A stretch of 64,000 nt of DNA from Streptomyces chrestomyceticus JCM 4735. Lineage in GTDB: Bacteria > Actinomycetota > Actinomycetes > Streptomycetales > Streptomycetaceae. The stretch lies in contig NZ_BHZC01000001.1 in NCBI RefSeq assembly GCF_003865135.1, positions 8,990,001-9,054,000 of the forward strand, given 5' to 3'. The notes under the pieces are model-generated. The model was not told the origin of the DNA, searched no databases, and saw only the letters and a list, made by a program, of their open reading frames with translations. Shown here in pieces: positions 16,528 through 26,268 of the stretch. The first letter of the stretch is position 1; every line of letters begins with the position of its first letter. The position numbers were made by a program, and so were the translations under genes.

Positions 16528-17818
16528 GGGACCAGTCCTCGTCGGGGCCGAACAGGCTGCGGGGCTTGAGCACGTCACCGGGCGCGGACAGCACCTCGTC
16601 GGGCATCAGGGTGCCCGGCGGCACGGGCGAAACCTCGCAGTCCACGCCCAGCCGGGTCCGTACGGCAGCGGCCAGCTCGGCGCAGGCGTCAGCGGCGTAC
16701 GCGTCCGCCACCTCCACCTCGGCGACGAGCCGCCGCGCCTCGGCCCGCGCCCGCCAGAACAGCACGCCGTACGCGGCAGGCAGGCGGAACACCAGCTCCT
16801 CCAACTGCAACTGGGAGACCTGCCGCCCCGCGACGTCGAAGGTCTGCGTCGCGCGGCCCGCGAGCCGGATGACGGGGAGCCAACTGCCGCAGGGGCACGG
16901 CTCGTGGCTCAGCCGGACGGTGTCCTCCAGGTTGTACCGGAGCAGCGGCATGGCCTCGCGGTACAGCGGGGTGATGACGAGGTCGCCGGTACCGTCCGAG
17001 GTGATCTCCCCGGTGGCGGGATCGAGGACCTCGGGCACCACACGGTCGGCGTAGAAGTGCCGCCGCCCGTGGCGGCAGGCGGAGGCGAGCGGTCCGACCT
17101 CGGTGGCGCCGTAGTCCTCGATCACGGCCGCGTCCCACAGTTCGCCCAGCCGCTCGCGGCGCGCTTCGCTCAGCGGCTCGCCGCAGACCAGGAGCGCGCG
17201 CAGGCGCGGGAAGTCGGTGCGGGGGTCCAGCCCGGCGGCGCGGGCCGCCGCGGCCCAGATGAGCGGCTCGGTCGGGTTGGACCAGGTCAGGGTGACACCG
17301 AGGTCGTGCAGCAGCCGGACGACGCGGCCGTACGGGGTGGCGAAGCTGCGGCTGTCGGCGGGCACCACGGTCGCGCCCCTCGCCCGGGCGCCGAAGTGAC
17401 CGATGTGCCCGGCCAGCACCATCGCGTACGGAATGCGCACCAGCAGGGTGTCGGCGGGCCCGATACCGGCCGGCATCCGGTTGAAGCGCTCACCGATGTC
17501 CACCCAGTCGTCCTCGGTGCAGAACGAGGACGTCGCCCGGCCCGAACTCCCGCTGGACTCGTGGTAGGTGGCGACCCGCTCCCGCGGCACCGCCAGCATG
17601 CCGAACGGGTAGGCAGCGCGCAGATCGTCCTTGGTGGTCACCGGGACGTCGGCGAGGCTGCCGGGCATCGTCCCGCCCTGGCGCAGGCGGAACCTGTCCC
17701 GGTAGAAGGGGGAGTGCGCGGCCTGGCACAGAGCCGTGCCGATACGTTCCCGCTGGAGCGCGTGAAGCTCCTCGAAGCCGTTCCACCGCCGGGCTGCGAC
17801 CGGTTGCGTCGGTGTCAT
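16508..17818 (-). CDS. Phenylacetate-CoA ligase-like (PaaK family) adenylate-forming enzyme
   Basis: The 436-residue protein has the ATP-binding motif ESSGSSGRATSSF, the YGATEVG motif, TGDLVITPLYREAMPLLRYN and the C-terminal AMP-binding subdomain. PaaK-type ligases activate aryl acids as CoA thioesters or acyl adenylates. ATG 17818 overlaps the stop of the FAD monooxygenase gene (ATGA) and its own end overlaps the DUF98 gene, so the three are one operon. The likely substrate is the benzoate made by the DUF98 enzyme, or its hydroxylated form. A cysteine pair EPCPCGSW resembles the zinc-like knuckle of PaaK relatives. Confidence 0.85.
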   Translation of the reverse strand: MTPTQPVAARRWNGFEELHALQRERIGTALCQAAHSPFYRDRFRLRQGGTMPGSLADVPVTTKDDLRAAYPFGMLAVPRERVATYHESSGSSGRATSSFCTEDDWVDIGERFNRMPAGIGPADTLLVRIPYAMVLAGHIGHFGARARGATVVPADSRSFATPYGRVVRLLHDLGVTLTWSNPTEPLIWAAAARAAGLDPRTDFPRLRALLVCGEPLSEARRERLGELWDAAVIEDYGATEVGPLASACRHGRRHFYADRVVPEVLDPATGEITSDGTGDLVITPLYREAMPLLRYNLEDTVRLSHEPCPCGSWLPVIRLAGRATQTFDVAGRQVSQLQLEELVFRLPAAYGVLFWRARAEARRLVAEVEVADAYAADACAELAAAVRTRLGVDCEVSPVPPGTLMPDEVLSAPGDVLKPRSLFGPDEDWSRGLLYY

Positions 17819-19134
17819 GGTGCTGTCTGCCTCTCCTGTGGTCCTGAGTGGTGGCCCGCGTGTCCCTGCGGCTCAAGGGGGCCGGCGGCTGCCGCGCCGA
17901 GGTCCGGGCGGAGCCGGCCGGCGGCCTGCCCGTCGTCCAGCAGCGAGAGCGGCAGGACCGAGCGGAGCGCGGCGGCCCGGGAGCGCCGTAGCTCCTCGTC
18001 GGCCGCCAGCCGGCGGAGCGGGGCGAGGGCTTCGGCGAGCCGTGCGGGGTCACGGGTGTCGAAGACGAGGCGCTTCAGATCGGTCGCGAGCGGCGAGAAC
18101 CGGGTCAGGAACGCGGCCCGGCCGGCCTCGGCGTAACGGTCCAGCACGTCCTCACCGCACCGCCCGAGAAGGACGGCGGCCAGCGCCTCGCCCAGCGGGA
18201 AGGCGTCGTGCAGCCCGGCCGTCAGGCCCATGCCGCCGGTCGGGTTGGTGACGTGCGCGGCGTCGCCCGCCAGCAGGACCCGGCCCACGCGGAACCGTTC
18301 GGCGGTCCGCTGGTGCGCGCGGTACGGGGCGTGCGCGACCAGTTCGTAATCCCGCGGCCGGGGCCCGGGAAGGTTACGTGCGAAGAATTCCGCCAGCCGT
18401 CGCGGGAGGGTTTTCTCCGGGAGGGCCGCGGATTCCGTCCAGGCCACCCGCCAGAGATTTCCGGCATCGATACGCACGATGATCGCCCCGTCGTCCGGAT
18501 CGATGACGAAATTCGCGTCGGCGTAATCGTGCGCCGCGAAGTCGTAGCGGATGTCCGTGGCGACGAAGCGTTCCGGCCAGGTGAATCCCTCGAATTCCAC
18601 ACCGAGGGCTTTCCGTACGGTGCTGCGCGCGCCGTCCGCGCCGACGGCCCAGCGCGCTTCGAGCTGCCCACGGCCCTCTTTGTGCGTGTAGCCGACGCGT
18701 ACCGAGGTGCTGTTCTGGCGCACCGTGTCCACCGCGCAGCCGAATTTCACCTCGGCGGCCGGAGAGCGGACCAACTGCCGGAGGAGGATGCGGCTGAGCT
18801 CGTCCTGCCGCAGGATCAGGTTGTACGCCGGAGCGGAGCCGGTACGGAGATCCGGCGTGGGATGACGGATGCGCTCGCCTGTGCGGCGCACCACGAAATC
18901 CCGGGCGCGCAGCGGCGTTCCCGCACGCAGGACGGCGTCGAGCACCTGGAGGCGCGCGAAGCCCTCCAGCGTGTGGCTCTGGTGGACCAGGGCGCGGGAG
19001 GACGCGGCGATGTCCGGAGCGCTTTCCAGGACGGTGACGCCGACCCTCGCGGCCGCCAGTCCCAGAGCGGTGGTGAGACCGACCGGCCCCGCTCCCACGA
19101 CACAGACGTCCGGACGTCTCGATCCGGAAGACAT
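17815..19134 (-). CDS. FAD-dependent aromatic monooxygenase (PHBH/UbiH family)
   Basis: This is a group A flavin monooxygenase of 439 residues from ATG 19134 (MSSGSRRPDVCVVGAGPVG), chosen because AGGGGGA lies seven bases upstream; another ATG two codons earlier is too close to that site. Motifs: the FAD Rossmann fold VVGAGPVGLTTALGLAAARV, the GADGARSTVR (DG) motif, and GDAAHVTNPTGGMGLTAGLHD (GD motif). It uses NAD(P)H and O2 to hydroxylate an aromatic ring. Being upstream of and overlapping the CoA ligase gene, and near a chorismate-lyase-like gene, a 4-hydroxybenzoate-type substrate is plausible. The C-terminal 30 residues are low-complexity. Confidence 0.87.
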   Translation of the reverse strand: MSSGSRRPDVCVVGAGPVGLTTALGLAAARVGVTVLESAPDIAASSRALVHQSHTLEGFARLQVLDAVLRAGTPLRARDFVVRRTGERIRHPTPDLRTGSAPAYNLILRQDELSRILLRQLVRSPAAEVKFGCAVDTVRQNSTSVRVGYTHKEGRGQLEARWAVGADGARSTVRKALGVEFEGFTWPERFVATDIRYDFAAHDYADANFVIDPDDGAIIVRIDAGNLWRVAWTESAALPEKTLPRRLAEFFARNLPGPRPRDYELVAHAPYRAHQRTAERFRVGRVLLAGDAAHVTNPTGGMGLTAGLHDAFPLGEALAAVLLGRCGEDVLDRYAEAGRAAFLTRFSPLATDLKRLVFDTRDPARLAEALAPLRRLAADEELRRSRAAALRSVLPLSLLDDGQAAGRLRPDLGAAAAGPLEPQGHAGHHSGPQERQTAP

Positions 19135-19343
19135 GAGCATTCCCCCTGCCGTGCCGCGGCACGGAACCGTCGGAATCATCGGCCCGAAGCGGAAGCCGCA
19201 GGTGATGTCAGCAGCCGCCGCGCATCGAAAGGCACAAGAAACCTACGGTGCGCCCTGTGGTAATCCAAGGTTCCGTTTTGACGGTTGGACAGGTGAGTGC
19301 GGAGAGGTGGCGGGTGCCCCCTGGTCCTGCCTGAACCGGTCGG

Positions 19344-22105
19344 TCAGCCCGCGACGACGCGGAGATTCCCGCCGGGGGCGCGCCCGCCGCCCAGGGCGAC
19401 GCCGCCCTGTCCGGCAGCCGCCCCTTCCACCGGTTGCGGCGGTCCGGCGAGGGCCGCGGCCTCGCTGAAGCAGCGCCGGGCCTCGCCGTCGCGCCCCAGG
19501 GCCTGCAACGCCTTGCCGCAGGTGTCGAGGAGCAGCGCCCGGCGCTCGTCCGACTGCTCTTCAGGGGCCAGCGCGAGGGCCTGACGGCAGTGGCTGATCG
19601 CCTCGTCGGGCCGGCCGACGGTGAGGCAGTGGGCCGCCAGGTGGTAGAGGGACAGGGACTCGGTGTGCGGGTGGTCGAGGGCGTGCGCCATCCGGGCGGC
19701 CATCTCCCGCCGGGTTCCGGCCCCGGACAGATCGCCGACGTGCTCCAGCGCGGCGGCCCAGTTGATCAGCGCGATCACCTGGCCGCGCGGGTCCCCGGCC
19801 CGTACGGCCAGGTCCGGGGCGCGGCACAGGTGTTCCAGCGCCGCGGTGTGCTGCCCGTTCTCGGTGAGGACCCAGCCGAGCAGCGAGCACAGCCGGGACT
19901 CGGCGTCCGGGTCGTCCAGCGCGGTGGCGGCGGCCAGGGCGCGTTCGAGGGCCGGTTCCCAGCCGTCGTGCACCTGGCGCACGACCAGCGGCCACAACTG
20001 GACGGCGATCCGCCAGGCCAGTTCGGGGTGCCCGGCGTCGGCCGCGGCGGCCACCGCCGAGGTGAGGTTGGCGCGCTCGGTGACGTACCAGGCCATCGCG
20101 TCGGCACGGTCGGCGAAGACCGGCGGCGCGGCGGGCGGCGTCACACCTGGGGGCAACGTGCAGCAGGGCTGGCTGCCGGGCTCGGCCGCGGCCGCCGCGG
20201 CCTGGGCGGCGGACAGGTAGTGCACCAGCAGCCGGTGCAGCCCCGCCGTGTCGGCCCGCGCCGCGGCGGAACGCGCGTACAGCCTGGTCAGGTCGTGCAT
20301 CAGATACCGGTCACCGGTCCACTCCTCGACGAGGTGGGCGGCGGCCAGCTCGTCCAGGGCGGCGCGGGCCTCGGCGGGCGGCAGGCCGCTGAGCGCCGCC
20401 GCGGCACCGCAGTCGAGTTCGGACCCGACGTGCAGGGCCAGTTGACGGAAGAGCAGCGCGCCGGACGGCGGCAGTTGCTGCACGCTCAGACGCAGCGTCG
20501 CCTCGACCCCGAGATCCTCGTTGGACAGCAGGGACAGCCGCCGGTGCTCGTCGACCAGATCGTCCGCCATCGCGCGCAGGGACAGCCGGGGCCGGGCGGC
20601 GAGACGGGCCGCGGCCAGCCGCAGCGCCAGCGGCAGGCCGTCGCACAGGGCGGCCAGTTCCGCCGCGGCGACCGGCTCGGCGGTCACCCGGGCCTCACCG
20701 ATCACGGTGCGCAGGACCTGTACACCGTCCGGTGGCGCCAGCCGTTCCAGGGGGAGCAGCCGGGCGCAGTCGGTGGCGGCCAGTCCTTCCAGCCGGTTGC
20801 GGCTGGTGACCAGCACGGTGGACCCCGGCGTACCGGGCAGCAGGGGACGCACCTGCGCCGAGTCGCGCGCGTTGTCGAGCAGGACGAGGACACGGCGGCC
20901 GGTGAGCAGCGAGCGGTACAACTGCTCCGCGCCTCGGGCGTCGGCGGGCAGCCGTTCCTCCGGGATACCCAGTGCCTGGAGGAAGTCGTGCAGGACACCG
21001 GCCGGCTGCGGGCCGGTGCCGTCCGGCTCCATGGCGTGCAGGTCGGCGTAGAGGATGCCGCCGGGGAAGTCACCGGCATACGTGTACGCCCAGTGGACCG
21101 CCAGCGAGGTCTTGCCGACTCCGGCCGGGCCGGTGACCACGCACAGGGCCGGGGTGCCCGACCGCGCGGCTTCGGAGAGGCGCGCCAGTTCGTCGGCACG
21201 GCCCACGAAGCCGGCCGGGGCGCGGGGAAGCAAGAAGGGGGTGGGGGAGTGTCCGTGGGGGCGGGGGCGGTGAGTGTGGCAGGAGTGGCGGGCTGGTCGG
21301 GCGTCGACGGGGCGGGGGCGGGTGCCGGCACCAGCGTCGGCGCGTCCCGCTCCGTCTTCGGCTGCCGGCCGACGGGCGGCCGGGAGCGCAGGATGGCGAG
21401 GTACGCCTCGGACAGCGCGGCCCCGGGGTCGACGCCCAGCTCCTGGGCGAGCAGGCGCTGCGTACGGTGGTAGAGGTCGATGGCGTCGGCCTGGCGGTCC
21501 GCGTCGTGCAGGGCGCGGACGGTGACCGCGACCAACGACTCGCGCAGCGGGTGGCGTTCGAGGGCCGTCCGGAGCGGTACGAGGGCCTCCGGGCCCCGGC
21601 CGCAGGCGTGCAGGGCACCGGCGAAGTGCTCCAGCGCGGCGAGCCGTTCCTCCACCAGCCGGTCGGCCGCCGCGGCCATCAGCCGCGTGTCACCGGTTCC
21701 GCCGAGCACCCGGCCCCGCCACAGCCCGAGAGCCTCCCGCAGCAGGGCGGCCGCCTCCTCGCCGGGGGAACCGGCCGTGGCCCGGCGCACCAGTTCACGG
21801 AAGCGCCACACGTCCACCGCCTCCGGCGCGGCCTGCAGCGCGTAGCCGCCGCTCCCGGTGGCGACACAGGCCGAGGGGTCCGCGTGCAGGAGCCCCCGCA
21901 GGGCCGACACATGGCCGTAGACGATGGTCCGCGCGTGGGTCGGCGGGCGGGTGTCCCACAACGCCTCGATGATGCGCTCGGCGCCCACCGGCGTGCCCTC
22001 GGCCAGCACCAGCAGCGCCAGTACGGCCCGGCGCTTGGGAGGGCCGATCGGCACCGGCACGTCCCCCGAGAAGGCCGACACCGGCCCGAGCAGCCGGAAG
22101 TCCAT
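19344..22105 (-). pseudogene. AfsR/SARP-family activator (BTAD, NB-ARC, TPR), broken by a frameshift
   Basis: From ATG 22105 the first frame encodes a winged-helix/BTAD SARP: MDFRLLGPVSAF, PPKRRAVLALLVL, ARTIVYGHVSALRGLL, then TPR-like BTAD to about residue 250 and a Pro/Ala linker. The frame then becomes nonsense near 21.26 kb. A second frame carries on with FLLPRAPAGFVGRADELARL, a P-loop TGPAGVGKTSLAVHWA, LLDNARDSAQV, LCDGLPLALRL and C-terminal TPR repeats to 19344. The change equals loss of one base in the C/G runs at about 21237-21270. Repaired, it would be one protein of about 920 residues like AfsR. It likely controls the adjacent aromatic operon. It could be an assembly error, or a natural split into a short SARP and an NB-ARC-TPR protein (TTG 21233). 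Confidence 0.8.
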
Positions 22106-22295
22106 CAGCGTCTTCTCCCCTTGGCCGAGTCGTTACGGCGGGAATCTTACGAGGTCAAAGAGTCGAGGGCGTACCAGAAGGGGCACCGGGGCCGGAAATG
22201 GACCATGGGGTGCGGCGGACCCGGGCGGCGGGCCCGCACAGCGGACCTGGGCAGACGTAGCTGGATAGACGGATCTGCGCAGACGGGTCCGGGCG

Positions 22296-23171
22296 TCAGG
22301 CCGCAGCGGCGCCACCGCGGTTCCACGCCGCCGTCGCGATGCGCACGAAGGAGCGGACGAGCGGTCCGGGGTCGGTGCCGTGCCAGGCGATGACCAGGTG
22401 GCTGGGCGGCATGTCGGCCAGCGGGACGGCGGTGAGCCCTTCGGGAAGGGGGTGGCCCAGCGGTATCAGTCCCACCGTCCCGCTCCACAGGACGGACTGG
22501 AGGCATTCATGGGCGGTCCGTACGACGGGCCCGCTCCGGCGGGCGGTGTGCCGGCCGCCCCAGAACGCGGCCCACACGGGATCGGTGCCGTCCGGGAAGC
22601 GGAACCACGGCCGGCCGGCGAGGTCGTCGAGCCGCAGACTGCCGCGCCCGGCGAGCGGGTCGTCGGCGCGCAGCACGGCGCCGACCGCGTCCGACCGCAG
22701 GACGTGGGTGGTGAGGCCGGTGGTGTCGAACGGCGCGCGGGTCAGGGCCACATCGACCAGACCGGCACGCAGCCCGGTGGTCGGATCGGTCAGATCGGCC
22801 TCGCGGATGCGGACCTCCACATGGGGGTGCCGGGCCCGGTAGGCGGCGGCGAGCCGGGTACCGGCTTCCCCGGCGCTGTCGGCCAGGGTGCCGACGGTGA
22901 GGGTGGCCGTACCCGCCGCGGCGGCCACTCTGACGCGTGCCTGGTCGGCCCGCTCCAGCAGTGTCCGGGCTTCGTCGAGGAGTACGGCTCCGGCGGGCGT
23001 CAGGGCGACTCCGGCGGGGGAGCGGTCCAGCAGGACGCAGCCCAGATCGGCCTCCAACTGCCGGATCGCCCGGCTCAGCGGCGGCTGGGTCATCTGCAGC
23101 CGTACCGCGGCCCTGCCGAAGTGGAGTTCTTCGGCGACGGCCACGAAGTAGCGCAGCACGCGTAGCTCCAT
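22296..23171 (-). CDS. LysR-family transcriptional regulator
   Basis: ATG 23171 (MELRVLRYFVAVAEELHFGRAA) starts a typical LysR HTH with MTQPPLSRAIRQLEADLG, followed by a periplasmic-binding-protein-like effector domain, 291 residues in all. A longer frame upstream lacks a ribosome site. It is divergent from the MBL-fold hydrolase gene, whose start is 180 bases away. The shared spacer has an A/T-rich segment with GTATATAC at 23322-23329 where promoter and LysR box probably lie. The inducer is unknown. Confidence 0.92.
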   Translation of the reverse strand: MELRVLRYFVAVAEELHFGRAAVRLQMTQPPLSRAIRQLEADLGCVLLDRSPAGVALTPAGAVLLDEARTLLERADQARVRVAAAAGTATLTVGTLADSAGEAGTRLAAAYRARHPHVEVRIREADLTDPTTGLRAGLVDVALTRAPFDTTGLTTHVLRSDAVGAVLRADDPLAGRGSLRLDDLAGRPWFRFPDGTDPVWAAFWGGRHTARRSGPVVRTAHECLQSVLWSGTVGLIPLGHPLPEGLTAVPLADMPPSHLVIAWHGTDPGPLVRSFVRIATAAWNRGGAAAA

Positions 23172-23350
23172 CCAGCCACGATACCCGGACGGTATCGGGG
23201 TGACGGGATCGGTGTTGGACGCCGCGGTGGGCCGGGCGGTGGACTCGACGTCGTGGCGGAGCCGCGCAGGCGTACAGCCGTACGGACGGACGTACTGCGC
23301 CTCCACCCACCCTATTTTTGCGTATATACCGTACTTGTCGAGGAGTTGAC

Positions 23351-24337
23351 GTGGCCGAGATGACCGAGATGCCCGAGGTGGCCGACATGGTCGAGCAGGC
23401 GCTCCCGGACCCCGCCGTGCGCGTCGCGGGCGCCCAGGAGATCGCCCGGGACGTGCTGGTCGTCCCGGACCAGGGGGTGCCGCTCGTACCGAACATCGGG
23501 GTCGTCGGCGGCCGGGACGCGGTCCTGGTCGTCGACACCGGGATGGGCCCGCGGAACGCCGAAGCGGTACGGGAGTTCGCGACCGACTACGCGCGGGGAC
23601 GCAGGCTGTACCTGACGACGACGCACTTCCACCCCGAGCACGCCTTCGGGGCGCAGGTCTTCGCCGACGCGGCGACCTATCTGGTCAACCGGGACCAGGC
23701 CGAGGACCTGCGGGAGCGGGGGCCCGGCTATCTGGAGATGTTCCGGCAGTTGGGCGAGCCGGTCGCGCGCCGGCTCGCAGGCGTCGTCCCGGCGCGGCCC
23801 GACCACGTCTACGGCCACGCCCACGACCTCGACCTGGGCGGCCGGGTGGTGCGCCTCCGGGCCACCGGCCGGGCGCACAGCCGCGGCGACCAGGTGATCG
23901 AGGTGCCCGATGCGGGCGTGCTGTTCACCGGAGACCTGGTGGAAGCGGGACAGTTCGCCATCTTCCCGTGGTTTCCGCCGCACGACACCGACGTCTCCGG
24001 CACCCGCTGGCTCACCGTCATGCGGCGGCTGGCGGCCCGCGCCCCGCAGATCGTGGTGCCCGGCCACGGCCCGGTCGGCGGCCCGCAGTTGCTCACCGAC
24101 GTGGGCGACTACCTCGAACTGCTCCGGCACGAGACGTGGACACGCCGCGACGCGGAGGTCGGCGAGCAGACGATCGCCGACGAGGTGGCGGAGCTGATGA
24201 TCCGGCGGTACCCGCAGTGGGCCGGACGGGAGTGGATCGGCAAGGGGGTGGGCTGCCTGTGCTCCGAGTACGCCGCCGGGGGCGCGGGGGAGGCGCCGAT
24301 GCCGGGCTCTGAACCCGCCCGCCCGGCTTCCTCCTGA
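23351..24337 (+). CDS. MBL-fold metallo-hydrolase
   Basis: GTG 23351 (VAEMTEMPEVADMV) has GAGGAG six bases upstream; 328 residues. The zinc motif is present in the variant TTTHFHPEHAFGAQ (HxHxxH becomes His-Phe-His-Pro-Glu-His). It continues with ATGRAHSRGDQVIEV, the bridging aspartate in FTGDLVEAG and the distal histidine in VVPGHGPVGG. These support a di-metal hydrolase of the glyoxalase II/lactonase group. It is divergent from a LysR gene that probably regulates it. Substrate not inferable. Confidence 0.88.
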   Translation: MAEMTEMPEVADMVEQALPDPAVRVAGAQEIARDVLVVPDQGVPLVPNIGVVGGRDAVLVVDTGMGPRNAEAVREFATDYARGRRLYLTTTHFHPEHAFGAQVFADAATYLVNRDQAEDLRERGPGYLEMFRQLGEPVARRLAGVVPARPDHVYGHAHDLDLGGRVVRLRATGRAHSRGDQVIEVPDAGVLFTGDLVEAGQFAIFPWFPPHDTDVSGTRWLTVMRRLAARAPQIVVPGHGPVGGPQLLTDVGDYLELLRHETWTRRDAEVGEQTIADEVAELMIRRYPQWAGREWIGKGVGCLCSEYAAGGAGEAPMPGSEPARPASS

Positions 24338-24529
24338 AGTCCCCGCGGCCCCCGACTTGCCAGGGTCGGCCGGAGGCGCCGTCGTACCGCGGCCCCTACG
24401 GCCACCCATCACCACGAAGCTCGCGAAGCGGACCGGTCCGGCGCCGGGGAGAGCACCGCCGGCCGGCCATGACATCCTGTGATCTCGCTACGCGCGCCGG
24501 GCCGGCGCGGCGGATTACAAGGAAGATCG

Positions 24530-25396
24530 ATGAAGCTCTGCTTCCTGGTGGAGGAACACTACCGGCGCGACGGAATGCCGAACGAGGTGATCCGTCAGTT
24601 GCAATCCTGGGGGCACCAGGTGGACGTACTGCGGCCCGGCGGCTCCTTGCTGCGCATGACGGAGGCGGTACGGGCGGGATCGCACGACGCCTGGGTGCTC
24701 AAGACGGTCTCCGGCGGTCCGGGGCTCACCCTGCTCGAAGCGGCGGCCTCGGCCGGGCTGACGACGGTCAACGACGCCCGGTCGATACGGCGCGTACGGG
24801 ACAAGGCGCTGGCCGCGGCGATCGGCCGCAGCCGAGGGCTCCCCGTACCGCCGACCTACGCCGCGGCCCGCCCCGAACTGCTGGCGGAGCTGCCGGAGTC
24901 GGAGTACCCGCTGGTGGTCAAGCCCGCCGACGGCAGCTCGGGGCGGGCCGTGCACCTGGTGGCGTCCCCGGACCGGCTGGCCGCCATGGCCCCCGAACTG
25001 GCGCGGGAGGGACTGCTCATCGCCCAGCCGTACGTCGCCAACTCCGGCATCGACCTGAAGGTGTACTGCGTCGGCGGCGAGTTCTACGCCACCGAGCGCT
25101 GCTCCCCCCTGCACCCCGAACTCGGCGTACGCGAGCGCCGCGTGCCGCTGCCCGCGGAGGTGGCCGCGATCGCCGGGCAGGTCGGAGCGGTCTACGGCCT
25201 CGACCTGTACGGCGTGGACGTCCTGCTGGGGCCAGACGGCCCGGTGGTGGTCGACGTGAACGACTTCCCCAGCTTCCGGCAGGTGCCGGACGCGGTGGCG
25301 CGGGTGGCGCGTGCCGTACTCGGGCTGGCCGGTGGTGGCCGGGCGCCGGTCCCGGCCCCGGTGCACGTGCCCGCGACGGCCGGGGAGAGCGCATGA
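24530..25396 (+). CDS. ATP-grasp ligase (RimK-like), first of a tandem pair
   Basis: ATG 24530 (MKLCFLVEEHYRRDG) follows AAGGAAG. The 288-residue protein has a preATP-grasp domain, then VVNDARSIRRVRDKALAAA-like central region, the ATP lysine in YPLVVKPADGSSGRAVHLV, the second lysine region IDLKVYCVGGEFYA, and the metal-binding end VVVDVNDFPSFRQV. Ligases of this group join a carboxylate (as acyl phosphate) to an amine or thiol, as RimK, LysX and microviridin-type enzymes do. Its stop overlaps the start of a second ATP-grasp gene. No precursor peptide or partner biosynthetic gene was recognised beside it. Confidence 0.87.
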   Translation: MKLCFLVEEHYRRDGMPNEVIRQLQSWGHQVDVLRPGGSLLRMTEAVRAGSHDAWVLKTVSGGPGLTLLEAAASAGLTTVNDARSIRRVRDKALAAAIGRSRGLPVPPTYAAARPELLAELPESEYPLVVKPADGSSGRAVHLVASPDRLAAMAPELAREGLLIAQPYVANSGIDLKVYCVGGEFYATERCSPLHPELGVRERRVPLPAEVAAIAGQVGAVYGLDLYGVDVLLGPDGPVVVDVNDFPSFRQVPDAVARVARAVLGLAGGGRAPVPAPVHVPATAGESA

Positions 25397-26196
25397 GAAT
25401 CGGCCTTGTTTCAGGCGATCCAGGCCATCCCGTGCTGGCCGCCACCACCGCCCTGCTCGCCTCCGAGCACCGGGTGGAGACGCTGGACCCGGACGCGGTG
25501 GACGGTGCTCCCGAGCGGCCTGCCGACGTCTACCTGTTGAAGTCCCGTACGCCACGGGCCCTCGCCCTCGCCCGCGCCCTGGAGGGGCGTGGTGTCCCCG
25601 TGGTCAACACCGCCGCGGCGACCACGCTGTGCCAGGACCGTACGGCGATGGCGGAGCACGCCCGGCGAGCCGGTCTTCCGTTCGCGCCCACCCGTACCTT
25701 CGCGACCCTCGCGGAGCTGGCCGACGGGCCGGGACTGCCCGGCCCGGTCGTGGTCAAGAGCCGGCACAGCCGTAAGCAGGACCTGGTGGCCCGCCTGGAC
25801 GACGGCACGCAACTGCGCGAACTCGCCGCCACCCGGCCGCAGGAGCCGGTCGTGGTCCAGAAGTTCGTCCCGAACAGCGGGTGGGACCACAAGCTCTGGG
25901 CGGTCGACGGCCGGCTCTTCGCCGCCCTGCGCCGCTCCGAACTCTCGCCCGGAGACCGGGGCCCCGACCGGCCGCTCGCCCTCGGCGCCCTGCCGGCCGG
26001 CTGGCCGGACCTGGCGCGCCGGGTCGGCGAAGTCTTCGCGCTGGACGTCTACGGCGTGGACGTCATCGACGCGGGCGACGGCGCGCCGCTCATCGTGGAC
26101 ATCAACGCCTTTCCCGGCATCCGGGGACAGGCCGGCGCCCCGGAGGCCCTGGCGGAACTGGCGCTGCGCCGGGCCGTGCGGGCGGCGGACGCCTGA
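25393..26196 (+). CDS. ATP-grasp ligase (RimK-like), second of a tandem pair
   Basis: ATG 25393 overlaps the previous stop (ATGA), so expression is coupled. The 267-residue protein has its own preATP-grasp region (MRIGLVSGDPGHPVLAATTA), a CQDRTAMAEHARRAGLPFAP hinge, VVVKSRHSRKQDLVARL for the ATP lysine, WDHKLWAVDGRLFAALRR, and VDINAFPGIRG for metal binding. It is a paralogue of the upstream gene but quite diverged, so the two may act in sequence or as a heterodimer. A strong hairpin ends the transcript. Confidence 0.86.
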   Translation: MRIGLVSGDPGHPVLAATTALLASEHRVETLDPDAVDGAPERPADVYLLKSRTPRALALARALEGRGVPVVNTAAATTLCQDRTAMAEHARRAGLPFAPTRTFATLAELADGPGLPGPVVVKSRHSRKQDLVARLDDGTQLRELAATRPQEPVVVQKFVPNSGWDHKLWAVDGRLFAALRRSELSPGDRGPDRPLALGALPAGWPDLARRVGEVFALDVYGVDVIDAGDGAPLIVDINAFPGIRGQAGAPEALAELALRRAVRAADA

Positions 26197-26227
26197 CGGG
26201 CCTGCCCGGGCGGGGCACTTGACGGTA

Positions 26228-26256
26228 CCGGGCGGCCGATGGCGCCGGCCGCCCGG
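26228..26256. terminator. Hairpin terminator of the ATP-grasp operon
   Basis: Perfect 11-bp arms CCGGGCGGCCG (26228-26238) and CGGCCGCCCGG (26246-26256) with a 7-base loop, about 30 bases past the second ATP-grasp stop. Confidence 0.8.
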
Positions 26257-26268
26257 CGGGGTCGGTGA

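Noticed and set aside
19434-21473. 679-codon plus-strand frame opposite the SARP gene
   Set aside because: Antisense to clear NB-ARC/TPR coding sequence; GQ- and RR-rich with no recognisable domain.
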